Source: Vanilla planifolia | Taxonomy: Eukaryota > Streptophyta > Magnoliopsida > Asparagales > Orchidaceae | DNA length: 64,000 nt | Direction: 5' to 3' | NCBI GenBank assembly: GCA_023846275.1 | Contig: CM043871.1 | Coordinates: forward strand, 28,674,569 to 28,738,568 | Shown here: positions 9,630 to 22,310 of the stretch, in pieces | How the letters are laid out: every line of letters starts with the position of its first letter | How positions within the stretch are numbered: position 1 is the first letter of the stretch | Program-made: the position numbers and the translations under genes | Notes under the pieces: model-generated | The model's database searches: none | The model's input: only the letters and a program-made list of their open reading frames with translations | What the model was told of the DNA's origin: nothing

Positions 9630-12579
9630 TCACGAGTATGGCAGGAGTTCTTCTACCTCTACACGGGAGCTAACTCCATAGTTCATGTTCCTTTGTACTC
9701 GATTATGATTCACCAATTCAACCTCAGCATCAAAGATGCTATAGACCGGTCTGTGGTCAGAAAATCTCGACTCTCCACGAACATAAGATAGTTGCCTTAG
9801 ACCTCTTCCATGCCATAGAATGCGGTCACACCTTTGGAACCAAAGAGGTTTCCATAGCCTTAAAAATGTTTAAGGAAAAAAGCATGACGAAACAAAATCA
9901 CTGGAGACAGTAAATTACCAAGCAGGAGTTCTCCTTTTCTCTTTTGGATGCATGTCATCACCTGCATATCGATCTGAGTTGGTTGAGTATTTGTATGTTG
10001 GGGGAAAATATATTCTGCCTTCATGCCAACCGGTGAAGACACGCCCAGACCTTTGCTCAATTTTAAGCTGTTTCAAAGGTAACAAAAAATAAGAGCCAAA
10101 CAATAGCATGAAGAATGTGATAGGGAAATGTTTTGTTTCCATAGATAAGATAACAGTAGAACACAAAACTACAAGAGGATTGCTTAATCACCTGATCTTT
10201 TTCAAGCAATAGTTTCCAGTTATGCATTTCAACTAGAGCCTTTGCCGATCGATAAGAAAGAGCAATTCTGTAATTCAAATCTCCAAGCCATATTACTCGG
10301 CTGAAACAATAGGAAGGGTGAAAATAGCTCGAGGATTATTCATGAACTACTGTGAATAATTCATTAGCTGGAGGTATTTAATGGATATGGAATTCACTTA
10401 CTCATGCTCTAAGATTGTTTCAGGCGATTTTTCATTCTCTTGCTTATTAACTCGTGGGAATCTTGTCTTTCTTATGATCTCCATTACGTCAGAATTTCGG
10501 CGGAGTTCATCACCTTCTTTCTGACCAGATGTTAAGTGGCTACAAATGAAGCAAAAGGTAGTCTGGTGCAAAGACATGCTAATTGAAATTGAACCCTGAA
10601 ACAACCAGTATGATTTCTGTTCATCATGGTTTTCGTCATAAGCATGGCATATATAGCGAATACCATCTGTTTCTAAGCAGCCTAAAATCTTAGCGTGTTT
10701 GTTATAGAAACTTGTTCAGTTGTACTACAGAGAAAGAATATAATTATTGGCAAATACAAGCAACATGAAGACTATTACCTTGTTCCCAAGATATCCCATC
10801 AGCCCTCTACCAACGCAAGACACCTTTAAGTTTCTTACATCGTCTCTTATTTCACTTCTAACCCAAACTGTAAGGAATATTCCAACCATTTGCTTGCTTG
10901 CTACCAAATTGTACCTATATTTTTTTTTTAAATGAATTGTTAAAACTAGCTGGTCAGCAAGATCAGTAACATAAGAGCTAACTCAGGAAGCTAAAGTTTA
11001 TAGTACCTAGATCTTCCTGTACATCTCTCCCTGTGTTCCATGCTAGCGGGAACTCCATAGCCATAAGAGATTGGAGAGAAGAAGACAGATGTCGGCGATT
11101 CTCCACCAAGGTTTTCATCATCTGAGGAACAACCCCATTTGAAGCTGTGATCAAAATCACTTGGCCTGCTTCCAAACATAACCCCATCGCAGACACTAAA
11201 CCGCCGGTCTAGGCCTAACTGTGATACCATGATATCACCATCAATCCTCAAGCTTCGGCTGAGAGACTGAAAAGAATGGCGGTGGAAGAAAGATGAATTC
11301 TTCTGCCCGGTTGAAGTCCCCGCAAAGTCATCATCAAGTTCAACAATAGGATGGGGGATTGGCGAGGGTGTATGGTAGCTTCCATGACCACTAGCACCAG
11401 GAAGATTATTTAATGTCTTCCTAATGAGAGAAACCCATTTCCTAGCTGGACTGTTGTCTTCTGTGCCCAGGACATTTCCAGCATTCAGGGGAACTATTTC
11501 TTGAAACCTTTGAGCATGAATGAATGATTAGAAATAAGTGTCCGTCGTTTGAAATACAAAGGATTAGAAGATATAGGGATATACCCTAAAACATAAACAT
11601 CAGCAGGGGGTGAGGCATGCAGCCACTCCTCAAGGTTCAAGTAGCTAGGTGGAGATTTTCCACCAACGTTCCAGGTTGCAACAAATATCCTAATCAAACA
11701 ATTAAACAAGTACAGGTTGGTTTGCTTGAATGATCACATGAAGGAAAAAGAAAAACAAATAACGCCAGAAAAGTTAACGGATTTTACTTATCTAATTGTA
11801 TTAGGGAAATACCTGTAATCCTGAGTATCAGTTACTTGAGATGCATCAAGGTCAAGTTTTGCTTGCCAAGCTCGATCATGACTAATGCAAGACTTCTCTG
11901 AGGACCGACAACGAGAACAGATGAGAAGATAGAATAAGAAAGAGGGCATTGAACGAATCGGGCATGCAAAAGAATATTGAAAAAGATGAGAGTAAGGAAA
12001 AAAAAGAAAAGCGGTTCTTGCTTTGACGTGGTCCAAAGATCTTTAATTGAGATAAGGAAATGATAGATGTGGTTCACCTGTTTTACTTTTCTTAAGCTTC
12101 CATGTTTCTCTCTCAGAAAAGTTGCTCCTCCATTCTCCATCGTCTCCTGCAAAAGAGCACAGAGTCCAACCAAAGCAAAGATAAAGAATGGATCTCGTTT
12201 TGCATATGAATCCATAACCAAATTGACTATTTTGCTTCTCCTAAATAGATCTATCAACCTCCAGAAGGAATAAAGTTATGCATCCCGATCTTAAGAATCA
12301 GAATCAAACAAAGCAACGAACTGGTCGACATTGTAATAGAAGCAAGAAAATTGATCCCAAACACTTGGAAACTAGACGAGAACTACCTCTCACAACATCA
12401 TCAGCATGAAAGTCCCGTGCTTTATTCTTGATATTGAACCATTTCTTAACCAGGTTCTTAGACCATGATAGCTGAGGCAAAAAGATTACTAGATCAGCAG
12501 CCACAAAATTAACTGAAGTTGCATAAGAAAGGAAAATAAGGTCATATACCTTGCTCTTCTTCGTGTTCTCATCTCTCAT
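9630..12579 (-). CDS. Type I inositol polyphosphate 5-phosphatase (CVP2/5PTase1-2 class), 11 exons, 554 residues
   Basis: It removes the 5-phosphate from inositol phosphates and/or phosphoinositides in the cytosol or at membranes. Exons (minus): 12579-12550, 12471-12387, 12146-12078, 11897-11813, 11689-11585, 11507-11007, 10914-10779, 10595-10402, 10300-10192, 10067-9919, 9831-9630. All junctions are GT-AG, phases agree, and the sum is 1,665 bases including TGA. Domain marks: FVATWNVGG at residues 92-100, the plant type I insert in the large sixth exon (about 125-292), [16 protein letters not shown] before residue 338, catalytic WLGDLNYR at 406-413, PAWCDRIL at 486-493 and SDHRPV at 512-517. 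The N-terminus (about 1-89) has the basic KNLVKKWFN type seen in plant type I enzymes and no WD40 repeats, which separates it from FRA3-type enzymes. All catalytic residues are present, so activity is expected. The closest Arabidopsis relative cannot be named by eye. Confidence 0.93.
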
Positions 12580-13240
12580 CGTTTCAGAACTCCTTCATTC
12601 AGTTTATTAAAAGTTAATCCCAAACGCCCCCAAGCGGCTTCGCTTCTTACGGATCACCGTTTTACTCGGAATGGAGCAAAGTAACGCAAAAGAAAGAAAT
12701 TCATCCTGCCTTCACTATCACTTAAGAACAGAGAGGGTGCCCAGAAGAAAGAGGCCCACCTCTACCTCCAACGAACTATTGCCAGATTTCGGTTTACAAA
12801 ATTATATCTCCTGCAAAGAAAGGAGAAGACAGGAACAGGAAAAAGAGGGATTTACAGCTTCTCGCATTAAGTTGAGTTGCAGAACCAAATTTGGTGTTAA
12901 GGCTAAGTGACAAAGGAAATGGACGATGAGTGGTCAAGACTTGAGCAAAAACGAAGCATCAAGGGTAAAGTTGAAGACTTCGATGGCGGAGAAAGCAATA
13001 TAGGCGCTAGAAAACAGAAGAGGAGAACCAGGGAAGAGAGGTAGAGGAAAAGATGGACACTGGGGCACTCTCACTTCCCAAACCTCGTTCCCAGTACAGC
13101 AAAGGATCCAATTTGAAGCGAATAAACCGCAGCAATGGAGCCCTCCTCTTTCACATCCCCCCTCTCGCTCTCTCTCTCCACCCAATCCAAGGCAAAGTCG
13201 CTTAAACTGGTTGACACATTATTTATTTTTAAGCTTTCTT
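12580..13240 (-). promoter_or_regulatory. 5' UTR and promoter region of the 5-phosphatase gene
   Basis: Upstream of the ATG at 12,579 the minus strand carries a purine-rich leader. The GA-rich run at about 13,187-13,140 resembles plant transcription-start leaders, and an A/T-rich TATA-like stretch (TTAAAAATAAATAAT) lies at about 13,236-13,218. The frames at 12,671-12,910 (plus) and 12,934-13,185 (minus) are low complexity and are not called as genes. The leader may contain an intron; I cannot place it. Confidence 0.45.
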
Positions 13241-15770
13241 ATTTCTGAATAGGCCACGACTAGGACAATTGGCCTACTCAAATACAGTCGAAGAAAAAAA
13301 AAACATTAAAGAGAAAAAGGGTAAAATAAAACTGCCATGAGCTGCCCGGTTCACCTTTATCTGCGGTAACACAGCAAAGGTAACTGCCCGCGGTCAGTTA
13401 GATGATGTACTCTTGCGTTCGTCGCCTACGGTGGCTTATTAGAGAGAGATGGGAAGAGAGACGTTTGCTTTAGCAAAGCAGATAGAGATTGGAGATGCTT
13501 CTTTAGACTAAATATATATGTGTGAATTATTAATAGGACAATGTGGGTTAGGAGAATGTCTTGCATCGAGGAGGAATTTTTTGCATGGGCATATGCTGCT
13601 GGTTTTTGGGGCATAGGGTGTGTACCCCCATGAGGGACCTCCAAGCACAGCCTTTGAGTGTGCTATGGTTGAGCCGACCACCCTAGCTCTGCCTAGAACA
13701 GTGAACTCAAGGATAAGTTCCATTGCTTAACTCTACAAAAGTTCTCCCCTCGCTTTCTTACTACAAAATGGACTCTTTTTAGGGGCATTTCTAATGATCT
13801 TGGTAGGACACAACCAGATGTATTTGAGAGACATTAGGCTACTTGGCTCAAACAAGTTTAGGTACGTTCTCTCTCAATCACTAATCTCTCACCAAAATTG
13901 ATAAAATATTTCATATTTCATTCCTAAAATTACAATATAAAAAAATAGAAATGATTGGCTTCTATTCAAAAGGCAAATTAATTAGTATACCACCACAAGA
14001 TGCGAGCTTTCTTTCTCGGATTTCAATTCCAAGATCATTCTGTGGCTTCACCAAAAACAAGTGTTATGGCAACAACTGTGGCGGCCACCTTTCGGATCAT
14101 CAGGACCTCTTTGTTCCATGGGCTGTCCACTGATTTGTTCCTCCTAAATCTGAATCAAGAATGAGGAGCAGGTGTCCTGTGGTGGGTAGGGCCTATAGCT
14201 TTGACTCGCTGGCGCCTTAAGTTGGGCAAAAGAGACCCGTCCACTGCGAGGGCCGCTCGCTGCACCTAAGTGGAAGATCCATTGCTGCAGTATGGGCTTG
14301 GTGTTCAAAGAGTGCATAATTGTTCCATGATTCCTTGAGATAAAGGAGAATGATTAGGATCTCCTCATCGATTGATAGACTCTTGATGAAACCCCACTCT
14401 CTATTGCTGTTCCTTTAAACAGAGACAGTGGAAGATGCTCCCATTTAACTTTTAATTCCTGGAGATTAAGGTCTTGATTTGTTTACAGGAGTCACATGCT
14501 TCACCACCCTGTGTCCATAGCAAAACAAGATGCAGGAATCCTTTATTAAAAAGTGCTCTTATGGCCGTAAATAATCCAAGCGATGTAGTTGTTAATCGGT
14601 AAATCATGATACAGTACAGCTGCACAGGAGCCTTCTGTACTCCATCTTGCTCAAGTTGCAGCGTACTAAGGCAATGTTTTACTATAGAGTTCAGCAACTA
14701 GTATTTCTTTTAATTTTTCTCCTTTAAAGAAAGAAGAGGTTCGTCACTTCCTGTTAATCTATATAAAAACAAGTTCTATGTCTTCCCTGATCTGTGATCT
14801 CATACATAATAGACCACTGTTGTTTGTCTGTTGCCAACTCATTTGATACTCTTGATTGGAAGTTAAATTAAAAAAATAAATAAAAGATTTACTTATTATT
14901 TCAATAAAATCATGCAAATAAATATACCTCAATCAGTAGCTGAACAATTTCAAGAGCTATGGAATATGGAAGTCATTGCTCTTTGTCATCTTACAAGAAT
15001 TATTTAATTAAATGTCAGGTGCTTTGTGACAGTTTGTAATGTGGTGCACTTTCAAACTTCTTATTGCCTACTTTGTCAATGCCATAATGAATGATTATGA
15101 GAACGTAAACACACTATAATAAAATAGATTAAAGAAAAACTAAATGATACCATAGACAATATTCTTTGTTCAAGAGAAACATTTTCTGAATAAATTATCA
15201 TCCCAATTTCATTAACGTGTTGCTATGAACATGCCTACAACCATGATTAAATAATTCGGCATATCTTCTACACAGCTCATTTACATATAATAACATGAGA
15301 TGAGAGCACCAAACAATAAGCCTTAATAAAAGCACTGGCCCAAAAGGATAAAAAGATAAGCAGTCAGAGACCTCTTGACCATGCTTTGAACAAAACATCA
15401 CTTTTCCTTCCTTTTCTTTTTTTTTTTTTTTTTTTTTTCTTCCCTCTCTCTCTCTCTCTCAAGATTTGGAGCCCCACAACCACTATGACTCTTCCGTACC
15501 ACATTCAGCCAACTCATAAGTTTTGTAATAAGCAATATGCTTTGTTTAAGGTATTCTCATCACTAACTTGAAGCACGGATCAGGATAATGCAATCCAAAA
15601 TAAGTAGGAAATGTTCCATTAGCATAAGAACTTATCTTGGTTTGTTCTAGTTCAATCGATTAAAATGCATAAAACATGGCAAGAATGTTGGTTTTGGTTG
15701 ATAAGATAACAAGGAAAGATGAACCAAGCATGTTACAAAGAGCATAGTCTATCCCAATTTAGCTGAACCT
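13241..15770. other. Intergenic DNA with mixed composition and possible gene fragments
   Basis: At 13,425-13,745 a balanced-composition stretch has two overlapping minus frames and no known motif. At 13,975-14,300 a plus-strand stretch reads in part as a possible N-terminus (MATTVAATFRIIRTSLFHG, ATG near 14,066) followed by a stop and then a further readable segment in other frames. It has the alanine/threonine/arginine flavour of an organelle transit peptide, but I recognise no protein. At 14,452-14,697 an 81-codon minus frame is likewise unassigned. A T-tract plus CT repeat lies at 15,417-15,460. Confidence 0.4.
15417..15460. repeat. Poly-T tract followed by CT microsatellite
   Basis: About 22 consecutive T residues (15,417-15,438) run into about 16 bases of CT dinucleotides after a short break. 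A tract of this kind can mark the end of an old retroposed copy on the minus strand, but no matching element was found. Confidence 0.85.
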
Positions 15771-18640
15771 GAGTTATTTATGTAAGCGGAAGGAATCAAC
15801 GCAGGAAAAGGTGAGAAAACTGCAATACAAACTAGCAGCTTCCACGAACATTAAACAAAGAAAAAGGAAAAAAGAAGAAAACCTGCAGAAAAATCTGCCA
15901 AAAGCTTTGTTCTTGATGAGTTGAGAGAGGTTTGAACAGTGTGCCCTACAATAGCTTGAAGTCTTTGGAAAAGGGACCTCTACGTATTCCATTTCCTGGA
16001 TTCTGGCAGTGACGAATGTAATTCTTCTTCTAGAATACTTGCACATGAATCCTGGAACATTCTTTTCTGAGATGTAAAGATACATGCTGACTAATTTATT
16101 ATCATACACAAACATGTTAAACATATTAGAAGTTACTATCAATAAGTTGCACTTCCAATGGTTTTCGGTCATGTTCTTCGAAGAAGAGGTTCAAGGTTCA
16201 AATCCAAACATAATAACCACAACTTTCATCAAAAAAAAAAATATAGAACATTTGTAGAAGCTACTAAACAAGAAAGATCAACGAGATACAACTTTCAGAT
16301 GTCCTATGTTAACATATAACAATTGAGAAGAGTTCCAACAGCCCCAGAGATTTGCCATGCTCTCAAATCAGATCACACGAGTAGAATAACCCAAGCATGT
16401 CACAAAGAATTCAATTTGGTGTGGTTATCAAATTATTTGACATGTTCCCAGCTCGCTGGAAATATTTGTCTACAAATGTGAACATGTATATATGTGTGCA
16501 TGCATACAAATGTATACAGATGTGCAAATTCTAGACTCTTTAATAATCACAGCTAAGAATTTGACTTTCAAATGGAATAAAAATAGGATCAATCTTCCTT
16601 ATGTCAGCTTGAATTGATTCCAAAGCATGCCTATAATCACTGAATCCAACCTTAAACACCCAATCCTAGACCAATATCAAGTGATCTTCAATTAGAATTT
16701 AAACCAATATAAGGTCCGCTAAAGCTCAAAACCATAACAATCCCCTAAGTGAAGACATTTCAAAAGTGAACATGGCAAACTCAAGTAGTTAAAAAAATGG
16801 CAAGATTTGGTGATGTCAAAAATGGACCACAAAAAATTCTCATATCCATTGTATTCAGTGGATAACACCAAGTTTTCACTTTTCGAAACATAGGCCCACC
16901 ATTTTCTTCAACATGAGGAAGCTATTGAAAAGAATAGCCAACATAACAACAACGAGATGATCAAAGATGAACAAATAAATAAGCCTTCCCATTTTCAAAT
17001 CAAGAAAATTTCATATAGATCACATCTTCTTTCCATTGACGTTAAACAAACTACAATTAAAAGCAAAACGCTAAATTAAAACTTTTATAAAATAAAAGTT
17101 CCAAGGTTCTCAAACAGCTGCTTAAAAAAAAAAACATGTTTGAGTTCCCTTTGGGTTCACTCACTCGCCACTACCAAAAGCATGGTGCAATTGAAAAGTA
17201 AATGACTCTCTTGATTTCAGGAATATCAAGTACTTTACTATCATACTGCTACCCACTTGACAGCCACAGTTAAAAGATAAGAACTAATCCTCAGCTATCC
17301 AAACCATTACAGTTGAGAAGTTGCCATCCAGTCACACGTACATCTCCTTCGTATTTAATTGTCCAACTTTTGATATAGTGGCCCTCTTCATAAAATCAAA
17401 GATTTGGATGAATGGAGAACCACGTAGAAAACGATACATTCCAATGTGATTGTGACACTTAAGCATAGATTTGCACTATAAAAGTTGCAGCTACAAGACT
17501 AAGAATCAAGTTGTGAAAGTATCTCGCCAAACATAAGAGAGGGAATGAAATGTGATTATTTGAAAAACTTTATTAAGAGTAAAACAATCACAAAACAATC
17601 CATCGAGTTTATATTTTGACAAACCTCCTTTTATTAATCTTTCAAAGCAATTATTGTTAAATGTGAAACAAGCAAAACAATTGTTTATATAATAAACTTA
17701 AGGTTAGGCAATTCATGAATGGCATAATATCTAGAACAAACTAAAAATCTAAAGAAGGAAATGAATAATGAGAGTGCGATAGAGCAAAAGGTCCAAACAA
17801 AGTTTCTAAGGGCAGGTTTGTAGACCACGGATGGGAAGCTTTTCTTGTGAAGATATAACAATAGGATTATTAATCTATTCTATGTTGAAAGCACTCTTAT
17901 TTATACTCTTAATTAATTTCTCGTAGTTTAAGGTAGATCAAACTACATTATTTGGTTTCCTAAAATAATTAGAACTAACTATTATGTATTATAGCAATTG
18001 ATTTTATAAGTACGTTTTAACAGTTGTATGAGGACAATGAGCATGATACTTAGATCTCCTCAAACAATGTGACGATACGACTAGCACAAATCAGCTCTAA
18101 ATGGCTTATTGTAGAAGTACGATAAGTGTCTTCTTATTATATGACAAGATTCTTTGTATAGTGCTTAAGTTTTGAATATATTATACCAAGCAATCACATA
18201 GATCATATAAGTATAATGCAGTTCATTTTTATAGTTTAAGTAAATGGAACATATGTGAACCTAGATCTTTACCATACGATAATTAATTTCACCAATAGCT
18301 TACTCTTAGAAAAATATTATACAATGTGATCATATAAGAACAAATCATTACGATCATACAACAATTAACTATATTTAATAGGATAGTTATACAAATATGA
18401 TAAAATTATCATAGTAGTACGACAACTTTATATCAATACTTGTTTTAACTCTTCTGTAACAAAAGAATTATGCAAATGTGATACATGGATCTTCATTATA
18501 CATTAATTTAGATCAATAATAGTGAGATTTATCAGATTAAAGTCGTTCTCATACTAATCAAAAGATCAATTCAAATCATTGGCTCCAAAATGGAGAAAAA
18601 ATTCAAGAGAATAAACAAAAAGACAAAAATCATCAATGTA
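15771..18640. other. Intergenic DNA, no recognised gene
   Basis: The longest frame is 132 codons on the minus strand (15,774-16,172). Its central part, VTARIQEMEYVEVPFPKTSS, looks more protein-like than its ends, but I find no domain and the C-terminal half is a low-complexity F/L/S run, so it is not called as a CDS. At 17,800-17,930 an LTR-like stretch with CTTATTTATACTC is seen without a partner. Confidence 0.4.
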
Positions 18641-18654
18641 GCAAGAGCTACATG

Positions 18655-18950
18655 AAAAGGCTCACCACAAGAGCAACGGAACGCTTACTACAGCCGCTAG
18701 CCAAGCGCCACACGCGAAGGCGAGAGGTGCACACAAGGAAGATGCGACGTGCAGGATGCCCAAGCGTGCAATATCACAAAACTTGTGCACGTTAGTTGCA
18801 CGTGTGCCATGTCGGCAACCTACCCGCATGCATTCCACATGCACATGGTAGAAACACCTATCATGTCACCTTGGTCAACACGAGTGCGAAGAGCCTGTCA
18901 TAGTACACACATGCATGAACAGTGTTATTATGCATTCATATGAGTATAGG
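18655..18950. other. Isolated GC-rich island in AT-rich DNA
   Basis: About 300 bases with clearly higher GC than either flank. It is rich in CACG, GCATGC and TGCAC motifs (for example GCACGTGTGCC near 18,798). Short frames on both strands (18,662-18,844 minus; 18,749-18,943 plus) are compositional. It could be an LTR piece of the gypsy remnant that follows, or a regulatory patch; neither is proven. Confidence 0.4.
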
Positions 18951-19539
18951 CATACACACGGGATTAAGCCACATTTTGCTAAATTTAGGAAATTTTTATA
19001 TTTATGGTCGAAATCACATTTTTTTTATTTTACAATAAAATATTATATCCAAACCTATATATAAAGAAAAAAATTTTAAGAAATTTCTCTTATGACAAAA
19101 CTTTATGAAAAAAATTCAAAATCTTGGGAATCAAAACTTCATAAAATCAAAACACTGTAAAGAAAAACTTCTTAAGAAATCCAATCTCCTTATCGTAAAA
19201 CCCTCTTCTTCTCTTTTTTCCTTAGCTCCTCACCATTTTCATGCTTCAACTTCCTTTGTGGCAAAAATCATAGGGAATAAGGCTTTAAGAAAAAGACAAT
19301 AAAGAGTGTTTTTTGTGATAATGTTAAATACTCTGTAAGATTATGCCCATGAATTTTTCTAAGAATTGCAAATAAAGGTTATAACACTGGAGAACCCAAA
19401 TTCAACACATCCAACAAAGGAAAAAGGCTACTTGCAATTTCTTAGCCACAAGTAATTCAACCTAAGATATATGTTATTAACCAAAAGGAGGCTCCATCAT
19501 TGCTTAACATGATCACAATTACTTTAATATTATTGAATC

Positions 19540-22310
19540 AACGTACTTGAGTATTATTGGATTATAAGTATCTCATTGATTTATTTTAATTATAATAATC
19601 AAGAAAAAGCAAGTAGGTACATACACATTAGATTCATCTTTTCTAGTTATTTTATTTATTGGAAAATAAGTAAAGTAGATAAATACATAAAAGAACTAGC
19701 AAAAATAGAATATTTTTTTTAATTCTTAATTAATTATTATTGACATAAATGAATTAAATATTATTTTAGGAATGGATTGGTTGATGCAACATCCAGTAAC
19801 TATTGATATTTGGGAGAAGAAAATTAAACTTCATATAAAGGATGGTATCAAAGTCATTTACTTTGATAAAGGGAGAAAAAAGACCCTTATATCAATAATA
19901 AATGATAAATCAAGGGATGTAAATGTTCTTTGCTTTGTTACGACTATCTAAAAAGGAAGAAATATAACTACAATGCAACTTTATAGTTTGTAACTATCAT
20001 GAAGTGTTCCTAAAAGATCTTTCAAGATTATCACTTGATTGAGAGATTAAATTTACAATTAATATAGTTCTTGGAGGTGACCCAATCTCCAAAGCATTAT
20101 ATCAATGGCCCCAATAGAACTTTAAGAGATGAATCAATTGCAAGATTGCTTAGATAAAGTCTTTGTTAGTCTACATGTCTCACCTTGGGAAACAATGTTA
20201 TTATTCATGAAAAAAATATAATAGTTTATACATATATAGACTATCAAGAATTGAATAAAATTACCTTCAAGAAGAAATACTTATATAGATGAGTTATTTG
20301 ATCAACTTCAATGAGAGAAATTAATTCAAAGATTGACTTACGATCCAAGTATCACCAACATAGATCAAGGAAGTTATATTGAAAACTACATTTTGTACCT
20401 GATATGCACATCATGAATTATTGATACTTCTTTTCGAGCTAACCGATGCACATGCTACTTTTGTGGACCTCATGATTTGAGCATTTAGATAACTGTAGAT
20501 GGCTTTATGATCATGTTCATTAATGACATTTGTTTACTTTAGAAGTGCAAGTGAACATGAAAGATATTTATATTTATTATTACAAAAGTTAAAGGGGTAT
20601 TAATTATATGCAAAGTTCTCTAAATATAATTTTTGGATATTAAAAATATCATTCTTATGACACATAATCAGTGCCAAAGGATTATCAACTGACTCACAAA
20701 AAAGTTGTAATAATACTTAACTAGTCAAGACTTACAAATGTTTTCTAAACTAAGTTTTTTAGGGTTTGTTGGATACTATATAAAGTTTATTGAAGGATTT
20801 TTTGAAATAGCTATTCCTGTGATTCAATCACTAAAAAATAAGTTTCATTTTTGTGGGATGAAATTTGTGAGAAAAACGTTTTGACTCTCAAAAAGAACTT
20901 GTCCTCTGCACTAGTGTTGATACTATTATAGAATAAAGAAGAATTCCAAGTATACATTGATGCATTTCTAAATGGATTAAGTGTAGTTTTAATACAAATG
21001 GCCTAATTATAGCTTATTCTTCCCAACAATTACATCCACATGAGAAGAACTATCCCAATTATATTTGGAATTAGTTGCTATAATTTTTGCACTTAAAATT
21101 TGGAGACACTATTTATATGGTGTCAAAACTTAGATATACTCTGGCCATCAAAGGACTAAGAATTTATTTATGTAAAAAAAGTTAAATCTAAACCAATAGA
21201 AATGGTTGGAATTAATAAAGGATTATAATATAAATATCATATACCATCTATGAAAAGCCAACCTAGTGGTGGATGTGTTAATTAGAAGAGCAACCTTAAA
21301 TTACATTATCAATGTTGAAGAAGCTTAGTTTTGTATGAAAATGATTAAGCTCAAATTGAATTCCTTATTAATAATATATAAATTAAGTTTTATTTAATTG
21401 CTAATTATAGTAGATTGTTTATGAGACATCATGGGATTTAAGATGAGGATGAAGAAATACAAATGATGAAAGCCAAACTCTTGAAAGGTAAAGAGTTGGA
21501 TTTTTATTTGATTGAAGAGAATAATATTCAATAATTTAAAGATAGATTACATATACCAAATCAATAAGAAATAAAATAGATACTATTATTAGAAGAGCAT
21601 GGATCAAGATATATGATACATCTAAGAATAATTAAAATGTATCATGATATGAAGAAGATATTTTTATGACAAGAGACAAAAATAGACACACCATATTTTC
21701 TTAATAAGTGCTTAAAATATCAACAAGTCAAGGGCACTAGAAACCTATTAGATTACTTCAACCTCTATCCATACTTATTTAAAATGGGAGGAGACATCTA
21801 TAGATTTCATGGTTATGTTATTTAAAACTAGTCAAGGATAAGATGTAATATAAGTAATTATGGATAGATTCACTAAAATTGCTTATTTCTTTCCAATAAA
21901 AAACACATATATGATAAAAAAAAAGCTAGCAAAAATTTACATGGATCAAATTATAATGCTTCACAAAATACCAAAGGCCATAATATCCAATGGGGATTCT
22001 AAATTCATGTTTCACTTTTAGTGAATAATTCAAAATTCTTTTGAAACTTAACTAAACTTAAGTACATCATTTTACTCATAAATAGATGATTATACGAAAA
22101 GAACTATCAAAAAACTTAACAGTATGCTTAGGTTATGCAAATCTAATTGTAATGATGGCTAGAATTCTCACTTATCTTTAATTGATTTTTCTAACAATAA
22201 TTACTATTAATTAAGTATTAAGATGACTTTATTTGAAGCATTCTATGAAAGCAGATATCAATCTCTACTAATTGAACTAAAATAGTATGAGTGGGACATG
22301 AAATAGTATA
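19540..22310 (+). mobile_element. Ty3/gypsy LTR retrotransposon fossil, pol region
   Basis: A decayed Ty3/gypsy pol copy in the plus orientation, with parts in the usual order. The protease end and following linker are at about 19,750-19,930 (ILGMDWLMQHP). Reverse transcriptase spans about 20,050-20,600, RNase H about 20,800-21,340, and integrase about 21,560-22,310. A sequence starting TGTAATGTCC at 22,381 may begin a 3' LTR, but I could not pair it with a 5' LTR. The copy is broken many times and is clearly old. Gag is not recognisable. Confidence 0.8.

Noticed and set aside
9831-9850. Earlier acceptor for the last 5-phosphatase exon, adding residues before WCDRIL
   Set aside because: The AG at 9,833-9,832 joins exon 10 directly to give PAWCDRIL, the invariant motif; upstream positions break it.
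12671-13185. Small genes in the 5-phosphatase leader (79-codon plus frame, 83-codon minus frame)
   Set aside because: Low-complexity GA/CT-rich leader sequence; repeated ERE or similar residues and no family match.
15774-16172. 132-codon minus frame as a gene
   Set aside because: Half of it is low-complexity F/L/S sequence, no domain is recognised, and there is no supporting splice or start context.
16180-16200. tRNA- or SINE-like B box (GGTTCAAATCC)
   Set aside because: No A box at the proper distance and no cloverleaf can be drawn; the A-tract after it is not enough to call a SINE.
18662-18943. Short frames in the GC-rich island as genes
   Set aside because: Frames are open on both strands through composition, with no recognisable protein.
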